Source: Albifimbria verrucaria
Lineage: Eukaryota; Ascomycota; Sordariomycetes; Hypocreales; Stachybotryaceae
NCBI GenBank assembly: GCA_020081605.1
Contig: JAHREC010000049.1
Location: forward strand, 2,294,001-2,358,000
Direction of reading: 5' to 3'
DNA: 64,000 nt
The translations under genes and the position numbers were made by a program. Position 1 is the stretch's first letter. Each line of letters opens with the position of its first letter. The notes below the pieces were generated by a model. The model made no database searches and was not told the DNA's origin. It worked only from the letters and a program-made list of their open reading frames with translations. Below are positions 40,985 through 52,866 of this stretch, piece by piece.

Positions 40985-41632
40985 GTCTGCGACTGCTGCA
41001 GGGAGCAGAGAAACAAAAACAAGTCAGTCAGTCAATCCAACCAGCAGAGCGGCAGTAAGACGCCATTGAGGTATAAGAATGAGAATGGGAGAGATGGGAG
41101 ATGGCTCGACACATTTGAAGATTTAACGTTGTAGCAAGCATGCGCGAGAGCCGCTGGTTAATAAATAGGGGACGTGCATGGCGTCTTACAGTGAGTGGTG
41201 ATCCCTGTGTCCTCCATTGTCAGATTCCTGCCCTGGCAATTGCATGAGGGATTGCAACATCATAGTCTACGCCCAGGGATTTGATTCGAGTCAACCAGCA
41301 CTGCTGAGCCCAGCAGCCAACATGATTGGGCTCAGTCCATCTTGGCCCGGCGCAATATCAGGTACCCACCCTTTGAGACGGCATTAATTGGTCCCCTCGC
41401 TGGAAAATGGCACGGTCAGCGTCGTATAGCTCAGGTACACAGTACATTCAATTGCTGTTTATCCCAAGCCGCCTCACCGCCCGGCGGATTATAGCGATTC
41501 CTTCGCGGCAGAATTCCAACGTCATATGCCCGGCGCGTTCTCCTTAGCCTTTGCATCAAACGCCGTAGCCGATTCTATCACGAGACGCCGAGCCATATTC
41601 CATCCTCTTTGTGACTTGGAAAACCATCTACC
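40985..41632. other. intergenic, divergent promoter of PRO1 and ATP23
   Basis: A 648-bp shared upstream region. I see a GC-rich palindromic patch near 41480 and no coding frame, RNA gene or long repeat. Confidence 0.5.
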
Positions 41633-42480
41633 ATGGCGCCAGACCCGACCGCAGCGTCCCCGGGACAGCCTTCCGCCCCGGCCCCGGCTGCCAATCCTCC
41701 CAAAGAACTTCTCAACGACCCTGCGCGTACGGGCTTCGATCCTCAGACGAAATGGTGGATGAACTACTTCAAGATTCTGTCCGGACAGATGACCCCGAGG
41801 GACAGTTTCACTACCGGGAATGGCGATACAAGGTCCATGAGGATCGTGACTGCAAGCGCTGCGAGCAGTACCGCGATTGGCTCTTCACCTACTCACCAGT
41901 CGTGCGCTTTCTCTCCGACAAGGTCGAGGCCCTCAACGGCAAGTTGGACGCTTCCAACGTACAGTGCCGTCGCTGTCCGGCGCGTTTGGATGAGCATGGC
42001 CAAGTCAGTCGCCAGTCCGGTGGCTTCAGCCCGAGCCACGGCATCCTGATTTGCGCCAACGAGGTCCGCGATCGAAAGCATTTGGAAGACACATTGGCAC
42101 ACGAGATGGTGCATGCCTGGGATCATCTCAGATGGAAGGTAGACTGGACAGGTGACAAGGATTTAAAACACGCTGCTTGCACTGAGGTGAGCTCTTCTTT
42201 CATTCCATCTTAACTTTACGCGGCAAGATGCTAACCAATATTTTTTTTCAAGATCCGTGCTTCCATGCTGAGTGGCGAGTGTCGATGGTCGAGGGAGTCC
42301 TTTACAAGAGGAAACTGGTCCCTAACACAACAGTTCCAAAACTGCGTGCGACGAAGAGCAACCCAGTCCGTCATGGCAAGGCCCAGGTGCAAGGATGAAG
42401 AGCAAGCTGCCAAGGTTGTGAACCAAGTCTGGGATTCGTGTTTCTCAGACACGCGACCGTTCGACGAGATCTACAAATAA
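41633..42480 (+). CDS. ATP23: mitochondrial inner membrane metalloprotease Atp23 (one frameshift in this sequence)
   Basis: Atp23 is an intermembrane-space peptidase that matures the Atp6 subunit and helps assemble the F1Fo ATP synthase. ATG 41633 follows a good purine-poor fungal leader and gives a Pro/Ala-rich start, then [18 protein letters not shown]. After restoring one C in the run at 41793-41796 the frame continues with conserved Cys pairs ([19 protein letters not shown]) and the zinc-protease motif HEMVHAWDH (HExxH) near 42100. Intron 42187-42252 has a poly-T stretch before the acceptor. The last exon, [11 protein letters not shown] to DEIYK, ends at 42480. About 260 residues, normal for the family. 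The catalytic His, Glu and His are all present. Confidence 0.93.
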
Positions 42481-42745
42481 TTCTACAACTACTCGCAGCC
42501 GTCGCCTCGCTGATGTAACGAGACCATCACGAAGACGCCGGCCATCCCCGCCGCACATACCGATACCCGAAGGAGTACTCATGATAGTCATTTGCCTGTA
42601 TAATAGTGTATGCAAAGAAAACCCCTTTACTCCAGTTCATGCGCATGACCATTACCTGGCATTAAATCTTACAATGTCCCAAACCCTGAACCATAAACGC
42701 CACCAAACCGGCTAAAGTATTACTCCAGTCCATGCTACCAAACTC

Positions 42746-44049
42746 CTAAGAGCTCTTCTCCCGATTGGAAGCTCTCTCGCCCTTGACGCAGTGCTTGAGG
42801 ATCCATGGGTGGTTCTGGACTTGCTCAAGCGGGATTCTCTTATCCGGGTTCAAAACGAGGAGCTGATACTTGGTTAGCCTTGATACTTTGTGTTTTAATT
42901 CGTATGGTTATTGATCTTACCTTCTTGATGAGGTCACTAGCCTCGGGGCTAACGAATGAAGGTATCGACATGTCTGCCCGGGTAATTCTCCGTTGGGTCA
43001 TGACAGGCGTATCCTCAAAGGGTGCTTCGCCAACAAGGAACTCATACGTCAAGACACCGAGACTCCACAGGTCGACCTTCTCGTTGTAGTAGTTGTCGGA
43101 AGTTCCAGGCTTGATCATCTCCGGTGGCAGGTAATCCAGAGTTCCACACATGGTCTTGCGCCTGTTGTTTGGCGCATGAACACTCCAGCCGAAATCAGAA
43201 ATCTTAATCTCTCCGTGAATACCCATCAGAATGTTCTCAGGCTTGATATCACGGTGAATGACGTGCTTTCGGTGCAGGTATTGTAGGGCAGAAGCCATCT
43301 GGGCAATGTACTGCGCAGCCTTCCACTCAGGGAACCGGTTCTCGCGTCGCAGGTGCTTATACAGCTCGCCCTTTCCGGCGAACTCGAGGATCAGAAAGAC
43401 TCGCTTGCTGTCGTGAAAATGACCGAAGAGCTGCAGAATGTTGGGGTGACGCAGATTGCTCTGGATTTCAATCTCGCGACGGACTTGTCTCTCCACACTG
43501 CCGACCTGGAGCTCTTGCTTATGCAGGACCTTCAGGGCACAGATGAAGCCGCTAGTTCGCTCTCTGGCAAGGTATACTCGTCCAAACTTACCCTTGCCTA
43601 GTGGGCGACCGATCTCAAACATGCCAAGGTGGAACTGCTTAGGCACACGCGGCTGTTCAACCAGGGCAGTCGACTTGCGTTCCTCGGCGACCTCATCCGA
43701 TGGCCTCGAGGCCGCAGATGGGAGAGGCTTTCTTGCTGGGGAGATGTCGGGATGTTTTGCTTTCTTTGTGCGGCTTGTGAGGGAGGGCCACTGCTGCAAC
43801 AGCAGCGTTGGACTGTGACTGGAGGGCGACTTTGAAGTGGTTTGGACGAGTGCTGCCGTGTGCTATTTGGGTTGTGGTTGTCGACACCATAGCCTGTCAC
43901 AGAAACTTATTAGATATAGATCATAGAAAGCGAGGCGTGACGGAGTAGTCTACCTTGGCTTTGGTGTAATGCTTGAGCGAGTCGGTGGCTTCATTCTCGT
44001 CGTTGACAGACATGCGCTCAAAGCGCGACTCGAGCATGCGTGCAGCCAT
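42746..44049 (-). CDS. IPL1: Aurora kinase (Ipl1/Ark1 homolog; one frameshift in this sequence)
   Basis: This mitotic Ser/Thr kinase of the chromosomal passenger complex corrects kinetochore-microtubule attachment. ATG 44049 opens [20 protein letters not shown]. Intron 43953-43894 follows, then a Lys/Ser-rich linker with one break near 43785 (a C run). The kinase starts at about 43625: [46 protein letters not shown], and the Aurora activation segment [16 protein letters not shown]. Intron 42920-42863 splits the end; the last exon ends with [13 protein letters not shown] and TAG at 42746. About 395 residues, a single Aurora as in other ascomycetes. All catalytic residues are present. Confidence 0.94.
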
Positions 44050-44638
44050 CGGGAGCGGCTTCAACCCAACTGAAATTCGTGATGAAAGAAAGCAAACCGA
44101 GAGGTGATGCTGAATTTCGAGGTGGTGGGCCTTGGTCTGGTTGATATTCAATGGTCTAAGTAGACTGTAGCGGTGGAGAGGGTAAATAAGCTGGGTCGGA
44201 GACGTCGTTGACATGGCAACGGAATGGCATGTACCTGTACCGACAAAGAGGCACCGGTAGTCACCAAGCGACCAGAATATCCCAGCCAATCAGGATGAGT
44301 AAGCTGTATACTCTGTAGAAACATTGAACCACAAGCTAAGTTAGTTGGAGTATTGTATGAGACAGACTATCTCATGTGTCTTCAACACCCAAGTACTAAC
44401 TTGCAGAGTAGCAGCGTTACCCAGGTGTCCAACACAATTCTAACCAGTAATTTCTTCCTTTTGTACAAATCATTACAGCCATCTCTAGCCTCGTACAATA
44501 TCCGCCAAGTCTAGTAACCAATGCGTAACCTCAACTCTCAGAGTTGTCATCATGTCCCAAACAAACCCATAGGAAATTCGTGAATCATTACCTACCTTAT
44601 GCAACAAACCAGTGCCAAACCAGGGTCGAGACAGCTTG
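44050..44638. other. intergenic, Aurora upstream region
   Basis: Holds the Aurora kinase promoter and the presumed 3' end of the next minus-strand gene. An open frame on the minus strand reaches 44485 and might extend that gene if its frame were different. Nothing else is recognisable. Confidence 0.45.
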
Positions 44639-45885
44639 CTAGCACCGGGAAGGTCCGCCACGAATGTTCTCTGCTGCGCGACCAAGGCGACAACCCACGA
44701 TTTCAGTCCTGTAGAACGCCTGCCATGGATCCGCCAGCACCGCGCTCCTGATCTCCTGAAATCGCAGCCTCGCCTCCACCTCCAGGTTGTCTCTGTGATT
44801 GAATCCCGTCGAGGGCTCGCCAGTGCGCTGGGCTTCGGCAACGACCAGCTTCCTCATAGCAGCGCCGGCACGCTGCACTGCCTTCTTTGCCAGGTTGAAC
44901 TGCGCTGTGCCCATCCACCGCCGGCATCCCACGTAGTCGTTGAGCCAGCAGCATTCGTTGGCCCAACGCTGGCGGTTCCTCACCAGATACAGAACGCTTT
45001 CCGGGTCCTGGTCGTAGGTGTAGACGAGGGTTTTCTTGTCGAGATGGCCGTACTCGAACAAGTGGCCGTCGTTGATCACATCGCCCCAGAGCTGCAGCTC
45101 CTCAACCGTCGCCTTCATGTGCTCCAAGAGCGTGGACAATGGCCCAGGAGAGGCAACGCATTTCCTCGGAAAATCCTCGAGTGCCAGATCTTTCGCCAGG
45201 CGAGGTAGCCCTCCAGCACCTCATGGCCACCGTCACGCGGCTTGCATTCAAAAATGTGGTCCGCAAGGATTGCAGGACTCGCACTTAAGAACACAGATTC
45301 GAATGCCGCTAAGCACTGGTTCCTTTCAGCGTCGAGCTGTGTTTGACGCAACCTCCAGCTGTAGGTAGCGTCTCCCTCGCACCACCCCCAATATTGCTGG
45401 GACATTGAACGTAGGATATGGGGTGAGCCAGTAATGCGTTACCGGCCAAGCTGGCTGGAACAGGCCGTAGCCGGTCATTCCAGAAGCGGCTGCATCTCTC
45501 ACACTGGAGGAGAATGCCGTGACCTGTCACTCGCACAAGCTCCGAGTTTGTGTACATCGTGTGGGAGTGGAAAGGGCCGGCATTGGTGACCTGGTAGGTC
45601 TGGTAGCAAAAGGGTGAAACCAGGATGCAACTGGTCGAGGGTAGGATGCACCAGCAAAGCTGGTGTCACGCAAGTACCATTCTTCTGGTTGCCATCCTGT
45701 TCTCATTATATGTTGAAGACAGTTTTGAAACCAACCGTCTCCAGGAGCTTCTTTGCTGGTTCAGAAACGGCTCCCCATTTTGTGGCTCGTCGCTCCTGCT
45801 CCCTTCGAAGCCGGGCCTTGGCTTCTGCAAGCACGGTCTTATAATCGACCCAGTCAAGAAACAGACTATGCTCAGGAATCGACAT
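44639..45885 (-). CDS. unrecognised protein, probably fungal-specific (frameshifted in this sequence)
   Basis: I do not recognise this family. ATG 45885 starts MSIPEHSLFLDWVDYKTVLA and a charged helical segment rich in Arg and Glu. After a break or short intron near 45710 the chain appears to run through a segment starting WQPEEWYLRDTSFAG, then SHTMYTNSELVRVTGHGILL, a CERC motif with RFWNDRL, and DATYSWRLRQTQLDAERNQC. The last part (YGHLDKKTLVYTYDQDPESV, ECCWLNDYVGCRRWMGTAQF) is Trp- and Cys-rich and ends at 44639. Three segments join by single missing bases, the same defect seen in the conserved genes, which argues it is a real gene of about 400 residues. There is no signal peptide or membrane segment. 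The exact exon structure and C-terminus are uncertain. Confidence 0.55.
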
Positions 45886-46775
45886 CTTGCAAGTGTGCTT
45901 GGGGAATGGGAATAGGAGTAAGAGCAAGAAAGAGGATGAGGATGGGGACGAGACTGAGAATAACCTTGGCCAACTGGTGTAAGACAGCAAAACATGGTCA
46001 GTATCGACAGCTACGAGCAGGTTTGTTTTATATCCATGGCTCTGAGCACCCTTTTGTGTCGAGCTGCTACTTCATCACCCATCAAGGGCGTGATGGTATA
46101 TACTCCTTTGCTTTGGGTCACTACTTGAAAACCCAGCAAGGTTGTACATCGTGAGACTCGTTGAGCAAGGGCTGCCTTGGGCGGCTTAAAGGACTTGGTT
46201 CTGAGTTTCGGCAACACAACGAGGAAGCGAAAGCCAGCAAGGTGCGACCACCTTGAACCTGTAATGAAGAAGGTAATTGCACGTCATTTGATGTGAACCA
46301 GATTCTTTCCTTGAAGATATTTCCTTTGTGCATTCAGGCTGTTGGAGAATCGGTGCACCATCAGGCATCTCTGGTCACAATGTGGAGTTGTAAATGGCAC
46401 ATTTTGGCACATTTTTCTCGCATAGACTCTGGAAGCAAGTTAACCATTGTTTAACAAAATATGTAGAAATCAACTATGTGCTATGGTTGATATTCAACGT
46501 TTATGCATACCATCAACTTACACTTACACTTACACCCAAGGTACGTTTACACGTGCAACCCACAATGTACCGCCCATCTGGGAGCGCCGGCGAGCTGTGC
46601 CTTATCCGTCAAGCAACCCCACCATCCCGTGTCCCTTGAACCCCACCTAAGCTTTCTCCGTTCCTGACCTCAACTCTTTCTTTCTTACATGCCGGACAGG
46701 AAACCCGTCGGAACCATTGCGCAGCCTCGCATCTAGCCGACCCTCAGATCCCATGACTCTGTCAACACCTTGACA
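45886..46775. other. intergenic, divergent promoter region
   Basis: An 890-bp region between the unrecognised minus-strand gene and TIP41. It contains a short TTACAC repeat near 46515-46535. No coding frame or RNA gene is apparent. Confidence 0.5.
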
Positions 46776-47789
46776 ATGAACCACATCACCTCCCCAATGA
46801 GCCTTATCCTCGCCGCAGGCCCTGTCTGCGGCGACAACCTCCCATACCCAGGGCCAGTTCCGCATATCGACGCGCAAGCTGCCCATCTCCAAGTCGGGCG
46901 CCATAGACGAGCTCACCGAACGCATTGGCATTCCAATCCCTGAGATGATCTTTGGCGACAATCTCGTTTCCATCACCCATATCCCCACCGGCTGGTCCCT
47001 TGCCTTCAATGCGGAGGATGCGCTCGACGCAGTCGACAAGACGGAGAAGAACATGCTCAAAGTCGCCTACGCCCGCGACTGGGAGAGCACCCGCGAAAAC
47101 ACCACGCAGAAGATCAAGGAGGTCGTGAAGCCCTACGACTGGAGCTACTCCACCACCTACGACGGCACCGTGCGCCGAGACGGCCCTCCCAGCAATGCCG
47201 CCGCCACTGCCGCTCTGCCGCAATTCCAGCCCGCCCCGCCCAACAAAGCCATCCCCATCGAGCTTCTGAAGCGTCGCGACCCGATCCTCTTCTTCGACGA
47301 AGTTGTCCTCTACGAGAGCGAGCTCGACGACAACGGCATTTCCATCTACAGCGCCAAGCTGCGAGTCCACGAACACCGCATGCTCCTGCTGTGCCGTTTG
47401 TTCATGCGCCTCGACAACGTCATTGTGCGAATTCGCGATACACGAGTCTACGTCGATTTTGACACGAGCGAGGTCATTCGTGAATACACGGCCAAGGAAG
47501 CCGGCTTCGACAAGGTCAAGATGGTAAGTCATATATGTTGCCTGCTGTTACGTCTCCTCTGTTTGCGCAATCGTTGCCTGTGCTTCCGTTCATTTTACTT
47601 GCACTACCCAGTACCTCTTTCCAAACTGCTTAATCGTCCGGTGCTGATTCGACTGGTTTCTTGTAGTCTCTCTTTATGTCAGGGCGTCTCCCAGACGACG
47701 TAACGATAAGCCTAAGAGATCCCAACATATTAGATCCGCTGCTGGATGTAGTGGAGCACAGGACCGAGATCGTCAGCTTCTCCTCGTAG
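46776..47789 (+). CDS. TIP41: TIP41-like protein, type 2A phosphatase/TOR pathway regulator
   Basis: Tip41 binds Tap42 or PP2A-type phosphatases and modulates TOR signalling in the cytoplasm. The conserved core begins FRISTRKLPISKSGAIDELT (46858), then IPIPEMIFGDNLVSITH, PYDWSYSTTYDGT, PIELLKRRDPILFFDEVVLY, and the LRVHEHRMLLLCRLFMRLDN and RVYVDFD segment. Intron 47524-47666 (GTAAGT donor, TTGTAG acceptor) leads to SLFMSGRLPDDVTISLRDPN and the stop at 47787-47789. About 290 residues. The start ATG 46776 (MNHITSP) resembles other fungal starts, but its frame differs from the core, so an indel is needed near 46815; this leaves the first 15-30 residues uncertain. Confidence 0.88.
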
Positions 47790-48094
47790 GATGCAGTCCA
47801 ATTCTCACTCCTGTTGAAGTCTCGGATTTTCTCCAATCTGGTGTCGGCGTTCAGGGACTGGATCTTATCTTGTAGCTCACCAGCAGCATGGCTGCGCGGG
47901 GATCATGATCATGAGTAGTTATTGCCTTTTACCCTAATACTTGCGTTACAAGCTTCATCTCGGCCCGTATGATACGTCCATAGACAATGTACAAAATAGC
48001 GCCTCCAACACGCATAAAACCCCTGACCCGGTCCTGCGCCAATCTTGATGAACATCGTATGTGCAAGCAAGCAAACCAAAAGTCACCAACTCCG
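47790..48094. other. intergenic, convergent 3' regions
   Basis: Short interval between the TIP41 stop and the stop of the next minus-strand gene. Nothing recognisable. Confidence 0.5.
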
Positions 48095-49840
48095 TCAGAC
48101 ATAACATGCTCCTGTATCCTCGAACACCTCACCGCCCCCGTTCGGCGACGAACTATCCACAACCTCTTCGAATTCTAGCTCCCACTGGTCTACCTCGTTG
48201 AACTTCTTCACCACCTCCTTCAACTGGTCTGCCACCTTGGCCCGTTTAGTTTCATCTGTGCCGTGGTCGAATGAATCGTCCGGTAGTGGTTGGAAACCGC
48301 TATCATCTTCTTCATCCTCTCCGCTCTCATTCTCCTTATCTGACGACCGTCGGGAGTATGTCTGTGCCTGGGGCTTTGACCGTGATGAAGCAGGAGTCTG
48401 CTTCGTTTTCAGTGCTGAGCCTGTCGCACGACCGCCGCGAGAACCTGGGCGGGATGATGTCGCACGACTGCCTCGTCTCCGCCTGGCAGCTCGCGTATCA
48501 AGATATGAAAGCTCATCTTCATCTTGGCCAAGACCAGAATTATCCAGTTCATCATCACTATTAGCGCCTGGGGACCCACGGGCCCTCTTATGCCGACGCT
48601 TGGGTAGCAGACCTGTAAGGTCGGCCGTGGTAACTTTGGCGAGGGTTGACGCTGTGCTGCACGCCCTCGTGTCTTGGTGTGTCTTGTTTCCGTAAAGTTT
48701 GGCGAATGGGTCAGTGACGGCGGTGAAGAAATATCAGAACGGGCGTCGCCACCGCGAACAGGTGTGGTGACCGATGGGCGACGGCGACGCTTAGCAAGCG
48801 TATGGATATCTGGCCAAACATCTCCCGCATCTTCTGAGTCGCTGCTGGCAGGCGGTGCCGCCATCGCATCGAGGTCAATGGGTGTGACTGGTCTAGGGGC
48901 ATGCCCCAGCCTGTGGCGGTTGAGGCGATGAGGACAACGATGATAGTTCTGATTCCGACTCGCTATCCTGATCATTACCGGCGTCACGTTCTACTCGCGC
49001 TGCTTTGCCCGGCCGCTCATCATCATCTGTGTCAAGCCTATCACCACTCTGCCGCTTCCGAGTGCTCGACCCAGCAGGTTGCTTGGTCTCCTCAGCCTGA
49101 GAGACGGAATGTCTCGTTCTCCTGCGCTTATCTAGAGGTGTAGACTCTGCATCTGGCGCAAAGTCTTCCTCGTCGCTCTCGGCTTCGGAGTTTTGTGCGG
49201 ACGATTCAGTGTCCGGTCGTGGCTTGCGCGATGTGCCCAAGATACTTGGTTCTCTCGCGCGTCGTCTGAACATGCCGATGTTAAACGATGAGCCCACGCC
49301 TGAGACACTACCGCGTCTGCTGCTTGGCCTGATTGGAGGGTCATTGCGTCCAACAAAGCTCGACTGCCGCGACCTGGACTTGAAGTTGCTCATGGATAGT
49401 GTCGTGTCCGCCGACATGGGTGCTCTTGGTATGTCGCCGTCATCGAAGCTGTCATCGAGGTCGCCAAAGACATCGTCGTCTGCCAAGTCCAAGCCCGTAG
49501 TGTCTCGCCTACGCGCAGGCGTCGACACATCGCGTCTTCCGACCTCGACAGAGCTACCCGAATCCTCGTCTTGTGCACCAGCCCCGCTGGCGGTCGTAGT
49601 GGTGACGTCTACATCTGCAAGCCGGTTCGATGTGTCGTTTCTGCTGCGTGTCGAGGCACGAACAGCTTTTTCCTCGGTCATGCTCAATCGAGTTCCTGTC
49701 GATCGCGTGCGTCGGCTGGTGCGACGCTTCGCTGCTCCGCCGTGGTGCTCATCCTCGCTAGAGACGTTAGCCGCGGCTGCAGGTGAAGCTTCACGCGCAG
49801 CTTGGGCTGGTGCCGGACGCGCCCGCTTCGGTCGTGGCAT
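48095..49840 (-). CDS. unrecognised highly charged protein, probably nuclear (frameshifted in this sequence)
   Basis: I cannot name this family. ATG 49840 starts MPRPKRARPAPAQAAREASP and leads into a low-complexity region rich in Arg, Ser, Asp and Glu, with several basic clusters suited to nuclear import (KRRTSRRTR, DKRRRTRHS). After an indel near 48900 come PVTPIDLDAM and DVWPDIHTLAKRRRRPSVTT. After another near 48630, a compact motif VTTADLTGLLPKRRHKRARG appears. The C-terminus has DKENESGEDEEDD, then the acidic-aromatic block KKFNEVDQWELEFEEV and stop TGA ending at 48095. No intron is needed; about 582 residues. The compact motifs within disorder suggest a chromatin or DNA-metabolism scaffold, which is inference from composition only. 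Confidence 0.7.
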
Positions 49841-50447
49841 TTGTGCGGTAAAGATGAGCGCGAGAAAATCTCGTTCAAGTTTTCAAAGCGGGCGACACCA
49901 CCGCAAAAAGAGGATCGCAGGGATCACTACAGGAGAGATGTTGTGGCGACGATGCGTGGTGGTGGTGGTTAGAGAAATGCAAGTGGGAAACACTAACAAG
50001 GCGCGCGTCGCGACGCGATTAGCCAGAGGCGTCAGGCAAAGTATGAAGTAGGTACTTCCCACTCCTCCCACTCCCAAGCTCCTCCCAATTGGGAGGTGGA
50101 GCCACAGCTCACCGAGACACGGCCCCACCATCACCGAAAGCTGCCCGGGCTCAAGCAACAGTTATTTATTTGCATCGAAATCGCTACAGATGTTGTCTTG
50201 ACGCAGAAATCTTGCTGAGACACCAGAATTGAGGGATATATTTTGATTCACCAAGAGACGGATGCCAATCCTACCATCATTTCCTCCTAGTTTGACCCAA
50301 CCGTAGATGTACAATCAACTCCTGCTGCCCCCTGCTTCCTGAGTCTATGTTCTTATACAAGTGATATTACAATTGTTTTTCCTTATCGTACATCCATCAG
50401 GCTTTTCTTAAGGGGTATATATAATACATGATCTTGGGGTTTTCAGA
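49841..50447. other. intergenic between two minus-strand genes
   Basis: Contains the upstream region of the charged protein and the 3' region of MRH4; AT-richer near 50340-50445 (including TATATATAATACATG), as expected of a 3' untranslated region. No coding frame is supported. Confidence 0.5.
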
Positions 50448-52252
50448 TTAAATGAGCGCCTGGCCCATAAACATACTCCTCTTCACCTCGGCGACAACGT
50501 CCTTCCGGTCGTCGTTACCAACAAGCACGACGCCACGGCCACGACGGCCCATTCGTCCAGCACGGCCCAAGCGATGGATGAAATCGATGGTAGTGTGCGG
50601 AACGTCATAAAGGACAACGAATCGTACAGCAAGAGTGTCGATACCTCTAGAAGCAAGATCCGTCACCACGAGAACCTTGACATTGGGCAATGTGCGACGA
50701 CGTCCGGGATTCTCTGGCTTCTGGATGCGCATCGGCTCGGGCGTTGTGAATGTTTCAAGAATCTCGCCGTGACGCTTTTCGGGCGTATCTCTGTGCAGAG
50801 CCTGGGCGTCGATGCCCTTGGAACGGAGGTACTCGGCCACCTCCTCGGTCTTTTCACGCTCGTTGACGAACACCATGATGCGGCGGACGTCGATTTCAGC
50901 CTTGTCAGGGCCTTCATGTGCCGATGCCTCACGGCCGATTGTGTAAATGGCGTCAGCGCATGCCAAGTCCTTGTTGTTGTGGTACGGGCTCTTGGACACG
51001 TCGATAACACCGAGTTGAACACGACGGGGGATTGCATGGAGGTTTGGTGTAGTTATGCGGACCATCTTGGGGTAGTTGGTGGCGAGGTAGTTGTTGAGTT
51101 TGCGCGGAATGGTCGCGGAACAGCAGATGAGCTGCTGCATGGAGGGCATCGCCCGCTCAATAATGCTGGATGTGACTGAGCCAAAGCTGCGATCCAGAAG
51201 GGAGTCCGCCTCGTCAACGATGAGGTGCGTGACTCGCGAGAGAACGTTGGGATCCGAGTCAGCGATGGATGCGAGCAGGTGAGGCGTGGAGATAACGACG
51301 TCGACGCCTTTGGGACCGAACATGTTACGCTGGATCTGCTGCGGCTTGAGGTCGGACGATATCATCTCCGTCTTGAACTTGGCCGCGTGAGAAAGCTTCT
51401 TGGCGACTCTCGCAACCTGCTGGACCAGCTCCGAGGTCGGCACAAGGACCACAACCTTGGGGCGTGCCATGGTGGGATGCGGTTCTTCAAAGGGTTTTCC
51501 TTTATAGCTGTTGGCCTCCTGGCGCTCCTTTTCGATCTGCTGGCGTTCTCTGTACGCTTTGATTTCCTCGTCCTTGGATTCGGCAATCTTCATAGCGTTG
51601 ATGGCTGGCAGAAGGTAGGCCAGAGTCTTTCCGGAACCCGTCTCGGCAGCCAAGAGGAAGGATTTCTTCTCCCCTCTCCCAGAGTTGGGATTCCTAGCTC
51701 ACCAGGTTCTTTTTGACCAAGCATAGCTGGAATCGCAAGTCTTTGTACCGGAGTCGGTCGGATGTCGGACATGTTCTTGAAAAGCTCCTCGTTAATGGCC
51801 GATTTCAACACGGGCAAAAGGTCGAACTGGTCAAAGGATTCGAACTCGGCCATGCGCTCCTTGAGGGTTGTGCGCCGATTATAAGGCACCGTTGCCAAGG
51901 CCCGCTGCATCTTGAGCGCCTTTCTGTCGTCCTGATCTCGCTTGTCATTTCTGCGAGTCGGCCTCGACTCCTTCGCCCCGCCCGCCTGGCGGCTCCGATC
52001 TCCTGGCTTACGGGTGCGGTCGACGTTGGCTACGGTTCGGTTCATACCCGCAAAGGGGCCGGCGACATCGGCGCGGCGCTGGCGACGGTCATTCTGGGCT
52101 GGCGTCTGGTAGACCTTGTCGGACAGGACCATGCGGGAAGGACGAGGCTTGACGCGCTGCGACGCATAGCGCTGTGCCAGGCATTGCTGTAGAGGGTTGA
52201 CGAGGCCAAGAGGAAGTCTAGGGCGTGCGCGGGGATGTTGCAGACAGCGCAT
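50448..52252 (-). CDS. MRH4: mitochondrial DEAD-box RNA helicase Mrh4 (one frameshift in this sequence)
   Basis: Mrh4 is an ATP-dependent RNA helicase needed for late assembly of the large mitochondrial ribosomal subunit. ATG 52252 begins [20 protein letters not shown], an Arg-rich presequence; an upstream in-frame ATG at 52342 is also possible. The helicase core shows the Q-motif region with [14 protein letters not shown], motif I AETGSGKT, motif Ia [10 protein letters not shown], motif Ib STPHLLA, motif II DEAD, motif III SAT, motif [10 protein letters not shown] and motif [16 protein letters not shown] long insert between motifs I and Ia ([20 protein letters not shown]) is typical of Mrh4. 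One break near 51665 (missing base before AETGSGKT) divides the gene. The stop is at 50448; about 601 residues, no intron. Confidence 0.93.
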
Positions 52253-52866
52253 GCTGGGACGGTCTTCAGTGACAACATGGCATGCAGAGATGTCGTCGCT
52301 GGACAAAGAGAAATAACGAAATGAAGGTATGGGATGGTACAATATTGTCTGACGAGAACACGGGCGACTTTTTTTCCTGAGCTGGATAAGGCAGATCCAG
52401 CTTGTCGTCTATCTATTGTGGGGCCGTTAGTGGCTCTTTACTAAAGCAAAGCGTGTACCTTGCAGCTGCATGCATCCCTGGGCCACACCAACATCAACAC
52501 CAACACCAACAACTCCTCGTGGGTGACCAATATATTATTCTATTCTATCAACCATACGAAGGCGCGAAAACGCGGCCTTTATATCCCAATACTGGCTCTA
52601 CGCATGCCAGCTAGCAATGAGAAAACACACTAGTTGCTATTCGGACAGTGAGCTGCCGATAGCATCATCTAGCCAAAGACTGCCACCAGACTCATGAGCC
52701 ATGTCCATCTATACACTTTTATTACCGTCATGCAGACCTGCTGCTCTCAAAAATGAGAGGATTCCTACATGCACTATCGATACTTAAACCAGACTATTCC
52801 CACGACAAGCACAACCAAACCCCTGCTGCGACAAGACTAATAGGAGATCAGGCCCGGTCTTACACT
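52253..52866. other. intergenic
   Basis: Upstream of MRH4 and downstream of the CBM48-like gene. Contains a short ACCAACATC-type repeat at about 52485-52515. Nothing coding is supported. Confidence 0.5.
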
